Below the pieces are notes generated by a model. The model was given only the letters and a program-made list of their open reading frames with translations. It was not told the DNA's origin and made no database searches. This document shows, in pieces, positions 61,013-64,000 of a stretch of 64,000 bases of DNA. Numbering within the stretch: the stretch's first letter is position 1; each line of letters starts with the position of its first letter. Position numbers and translations under genes: made by a program. Source of the stretch: Mesorhizobium sp. (GTDB lineage Bacteria; Pseudomonadota; Alphaproteobacteria; Rhizobiales; Rhizobiaceae); contig SAQL01000016.1 in assembly GCA_004020645.1 (NCBI GenBank), positions 92,813 through 156,812 on the forward strand. The letters are read 5' to 3'.

Positions 61013-62689
61013 TCAAATCTCCGCGAGATCGCCCAGCGACTGTATCAGCGGCTGAATTTCTTTCTCATAATTCTTCCAGCGCTTGACCGACGATTTATAA
61101 ATCGGTTGACGAACCTGCCAGCGACTGGGCGTGTTGACCGAACCATCCCTGTCAAAAAAGCGCAGGCAGGCGTCGTCCCAAGGCAGCCCGAGATAATCGA
61201 TCAGGCGGCGTGACTGCGCTTCCTGGTCCTCGACCAGCGTTTCGTAGCGATTTTCGAAGATAAGGCCCGGAAAAACCTCGTTCCAATGCTGCATCAGGCG
61301 GTCATACTCGCGATAGTACAGGCCTAGTGTCCGCAGATCGGTATTATAGCTGTGTGCCTCGCTGAAGTTGAGAACGAAGCAGGAGACGCAATTGTCGATG
61401 GCGTCACGACGGCAATGAATGATGCGTGCGTTGGGGAAGAGAAGCCCGATAAGGCCGATCAGTTCAAAATTGTGCGGCATCTTATCCACGACGCGAAGCG
61501 CGGCAGGCGCCCGCTCCCGCAAGTAGGACAGGTGCTCTTCGGCCAAGGTTCTGGACAGGTCTTCTGTAATCGACGTGACTGGCTGGTGCAAATCTCCAGC
61601 CGATGATGTCTTGAGACCGATCGCATTCGCGACCCGCCTTAGTTTGCTAAGCTCCCCCGCACCATGAACATCGGGATGGCTGGCGCAGATCTGCTCGGTG
61701 AGCGTCGTTCCCGAGCGGGGCATGCCAACCACGAACACGGGCAGTTCGGAAGGATTTCCATAGCCGGCCCGGGCAGCCAAAAAGTCCGGCGTGAAGGTTT
61801 CAATCATCGAATCGATCCACCGACGATACAAATCTATGTCGAACTTGTAGCCGGAGGCCTGTTTCGCCCTGTTGAAATGGTCGAATGCCTCATCATAGCG
61901 CTTGAGGTCGTTCAGCACCTTGCCGGCGGCGTGATGGAGTTGCTGCGCGGCTTTCGAACCAAGTTTCGGATTGCCAAGTTCACCAAGGATGGATTGCAGC
62001 TCTTCGGGCTCCTCGGTGAACTTTCGCGTCTGTACAAGGTCGTTGTAGGCGGCCGGCACCCCAATACGGCGATCGATCGCTTCTTTCAGATAGACGGCGG
62101 CTTCATCCATACGCCCCAGGCCGCTGAGCGCGCCGGCCAGCCCGGCTCGCACCTTGGGATGATCGCGGTTGATTTTCAGCGCCTTCTCGTAAAGCGGCAA
62201 AGCCATGTCGGGCTTGTCAAACGCCGTGTAGGTGAGGCCCAATGCGCAAAGTGCTTCGATAAGGCCGGGCTGCAGTTCCAGGGCATACTGCATATGCTTG
62301 ATTGCTGGCGCATACTCGCTGACCTTCACATAGGCCTCGCCCAGGCTGAGGTGGTAATAGGGGTTTTTAGGTTCCTCGCCGACCGCCCGTGCGAAATATC
62401 GCAAGGCCCTCTCATCATCGTAACCCAGGTATACAGTCCCCAGGATGTACAAGGCGAGCGGATGATTTGGCGTGCGCTCCAGAACCCGAAGGCATAGGTC
62501 CTGAGCCTCGTCGAGCCGCTTGGCCTGCTGAAAGGCATATGCCTGTTTCAGCAGCGCGTCGTCGGCCTGCGCACGCGAGGGCGAATTCGGCAGCTTCGCT
62601 TGCGGCACATTCGGTTGCGGCGATTTGGGTTTCGGCGCGGGGCCGGGCTTGAGGTGCTTGGACCAGGCAGGTGGGAGTCGATTGTTCAT
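61013..62689 (-). CDS. tetratricopeptide-repeat sulfotransferase
   Basis: 558 residues. The N-terminal 40 are proline- and lysine-rich. TPR helices cover about 45-290. The sulfotransferase domain follows, with the 5'-PSB loop VGMPRSGTTLTEQI (about residue 320) and the 3'-PB-like region ARIIHCRRDAIDNCVSCF. It should use PAPS to sulfate a carbohydrate or protein. It has no signal peptide, so it is cytosolic. It is divergent from the aminotransferase gene. Confidence 0.9.
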   Translation of the reverse strand: MNNRLPPAWSKHLKPGPAPKPKSPQPNVPQAKLPNSPSRAQADDALLKQAYAFQQAKRLDEAQDLCLRVLERTPNHPLALYILGTVYLGYDDERALRYFARAVGEEPKNPYYHLSLGEAYVKVSEYAPAIKHMQYALELQPGLIEALCALGLTYTAFDKPDMALPLYEKALKINRDHPKVRAGLAGALSGLGRMDEAAVYLKEAIDRRIGVPAAYNDLVQTRKFTEEPEELQSILGELGNPKLGSKAAQQLHHAAGKVLNDLKRYDEAFDHFNRAKQASGYKFDIDLYRRWIDSMIETFTPDFLAARAGYGNPSELPVFVVGMPRSGTTLTEQICASHPDVHGAGELSKLRRVANAIGLKTSSAGDLHQPVTSITEDLSRTLAEEHLSYLRERAPAALRVVDKMPHNFELIGLIGLLFPNARIIHCRRDAIDNCVSCFVLNFSEAHSYNTDLRTLGLYYREYDRLMQHWNEVFPGLIFENRYETLVEDQEAQSRRLIDYLGLPWDDACLRFFDRDGSVNTPSRWQVRQPIYKSSVKRWKNYEKEIQPLIQSLGDLAEI

Positions 62690-62809
62690 GATATCTCGCT
62701 AGCAAAAAGAGCGGGGAGAATCCAGCATGCTGGTTGCAGCCAAGGCGGGAGCTTGCGCGGCCAACTGTGCCGCGCTAGCAAGAAGGCCCTTTTCGAACGA
62801 GCCTTTGTC

Positions 62810-63922
62810 ATGCGCCAGCGCCCTCCCCTCACGCCAATCATCAGCGCGCTTCCCTCGACGGTGCCGTTTGTCGGCCCGGAAGCGCAGGAACGTGAACGCG
62901 GCCGCGCGTTTCGCGCCCGCATCGGCGCCAATGAGAGCAGCTTTGGCCCTTCGCCGCGCGTCGTCGCCCGCATGGCCGGCATTGCCCGCGACATGTGGAT
63001 GTATTGCGATCCCGACAATCACGATCTGAAGGTGGCCATCGCCGCGCATCTTGGCGTTGGTGCCGAAAACGTGGTGGTCGGCGAAGGCATAGACGGGTTG
63101 CTCAGCCTGGTGGCGCGCATGTATGTGGCGCCGGGCGACGCGGTGGTCACCTCGCTCGGCGCCTATCCGACCTTCAATTTCCATATTGCCGGCGTCGGCG
63201 GCCGGCTGGTCGCGGTTCCCTACGAGAACGACCGGGAAAGCCTGGACGGCCTGTTGGCCGCGGTCGCCAAAGAAAATGCGCCGCTGGTCTATCTGTCCAA
63301 TCCGGACAATCCGATGGGCAGCTGGTGGGAGGCGGCCGAACTCATCCGCTTCATCGAAGCCCTGCCGGAAACCACCATGCTGGTGCTCGACGAGGCCTAT
63401 GGCGAGTTAGGCCCGGCCTCGGCGCTGCCGCCGATCGATGTCGCGCGGCCGAACGTCATCCGCATGCGCACCTTCTCGAAGGCCTACGGGCTTGCCGGCA
63501 TACGCTGCGGCTACGCGGTGGCCGATGCCCAGGCGATCCGCGATTTCGAGAAGATCCGCAACCACTACGGCGTCAGCCGCATGGCGCAGATCGCCGGTGT
63601 CGAGGCGCTGGCCGATCAGGACTATCTGCAAAGCGTGGTGACGCGGGTTGCTGCCGGCCGCCGGCGCATCGCTGAAATAGCCGAGGCGAACGGGCTGAAG
63701 CCGCTACCGTCTGCAACCAATTTCGTCATCCTGGACTGCGGCGGCGACGGCGCCTTCGCGCTGAAGGTGCTGAAGGCGCTGCTGTCGCGCGATGTGTTCA
63801 TCCGCAAGCCGATGGTGCCGGTGCTCGACCGCTGCATCAGGGTCAGCGTCGGCCTCGACCACGAACTCGACATTTTTGCTGAGGAATTGCCCGGTGCGCT
63901 GGCGGCGGCGCGGGGAAGCTAG
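62810..63922 (+). CDS. PLP-dependent aminotransferase, HisC-like
   Basis: 370 residues from ATG 62810; the open frame starts far upstream. The fold-type I pattern is clear: YCDPDNHDLKVAIAAHLG, NPDNPMGSWWE, the aspartate in MLVLDEAYGELG and the PLP lysine in RTFSKAYGLAGIRCGY. It is related to histidinol-phosphate aminotransferase, although without the other his genes nearby its substrate is not certain. The stop is followed by a family B repeat. Confidence 0.88.
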   Translation: MRQRPPLTPIISALPSTVPFVGPEAQERERGRAFRARIGANESSFGPSPRVVARMAGIARDMWMYCDPDNHDLKVAIAAHLGVGAENVVVGEGIDGLLSLVARMYVAPGDAVVTSLGAYPTFNFHIAGVGGRLVAVPYENDRESLDGLLAAVAKENAPLVYLSNPDNPMGSWWEAAELIRFIEALPETTMLVLDEAYGELGPASALPPIDVARPNVIRMRTFSKAYGLAGIRCGYAVADAQAIRDFEKIRNHYGVSRMAQIAGVEALADQDYLQSVVTRVAAGRRRIAEIAEANGLKPLPSATNFVILDCGGDGAFALKVLKALLSRDVFIRKPMVPVLDRCIRVSVGLDHELDIFAEELPGALAAARGS

Positions 63923-63953
63923 CGCCCTCGTCAAGACCCTGCCAGGACCTTTG

Positions 63954-64000
63954 CGGGACAGCGCCCCCCTCTGTCCTGCCGGACATCTCCCCCACTTGGG
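63954..64000. repeat. family B inverted repeat, copy 3, cut by window edge
   Basis: GGGACAGCGCCCCCCTCTGT, then CCTGCCGGACATCTCCCCCA, matches the outer left arm of the other two copies almost base for base. The rest lies beyond the window. Confidence 0.85.

Noticed and set aside
60571..61086. 171-codon plus-strand frame in the porin-sulfotransferase gap
   Set aside because: It runs through both arms of the family B repeat and has no ribosome site or family resemblance.

Overview
The window is chromosomal DNA of an alphaproteobacterium of the order Rhizobiales, most likely Mesorhizobium or a close relative. This rests on high GC content, an Omp2-type porin, a pssA-psd pair, the order spoT-pyrE-(DUF2062)-acpS-lepB-rnc-era-recO, and several families of short palindromic intergenic repeats of a kind familiar from rhizobial genomes. 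The genus is an inference; no 16S gene is present. Roughly 60 genes fill most of the window, together with one tRNA-Ser(GCU). I see no prophage, IS transposase or CRISPR array.

Layout. 1-9.8 kb: a DMT permease cut by the window edge, a LysR/tautomerase divergent pair, an acyltransferase/acyl-ACP synthetase fusion, psd-pssA, an SMP-30 protein, and an ArsR regulator followed by an Atm1-type ABC exporter. 10-16.6 kb: LysM protein, LOG-family hydrolase, PQQ-type sugar dehydrogenase lipoprotein, frameshifted CorA/ZntB, GST, RarD. 16.6-22 kb: a minus-strand chain cysS-VOC-GFA-GFA-pip-cimA in which nearly every junction is an ATGA overlap. 22.4-31.3 kb: YedK, Nudix, small secreted proteins, one AT-rich orphan, a dihydroorotase-like protein, YgfZ and HD proteins, a decayed EAL gene, and a fatty-acid desaturase divergent from a LysR gene. 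32.3-35.3 kb: a GNAT-C39 peptidase fusion overlapping a RimK-like ATP-grasp ligase, plus a frameshifted DUF3303 gene. 35.5-39.7 kb: ECF sigma/anti-sigma pair and a DUF2339 membrane protein. 39.8-49.3 kb: the conserved core block recO-(APH)-era-rnc-lepB-acpS-(DUF2062 remnant)-(VOC)-pyrE-spoT-rpoZ. 49.6-64 kb: NYN and UDG genes, an MDR/HxlR divergent pair, GH25-smpB-dapA, a lytic transglycosylase, an alpha/beta hydrolase, GIY-YIG, tRNA-Ser, the porin, a TPR-sulfotransferase and an aminotransferase.

How the genes work together. The core block couples ppGpp signalling, pyrimidine synthesis, ACP activation, signal-peptide cleavage and RNA/ribosome maturation in one direction of transcription. Several enzyme genes are paired with divergent regulators, and two of those intergenic regions show clear inverted-repeat operators. 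The most system-like accessory module is the ATP-grasp ligase with the acetyltransferase-peptidase fusion, which could make or trim a small peptide-like product.

The most unusual structure is not coding. Two short-period tandem arrays are each arranged as inverted arms around a small loop and begin inside the last codons of a gene. Other palindromic elements abut stop codons exactly. Several genes are decaying: CorA, DUF3303, EAL, an internally deleted DUF2062, and an inverted 5' fragment of the porin gene.
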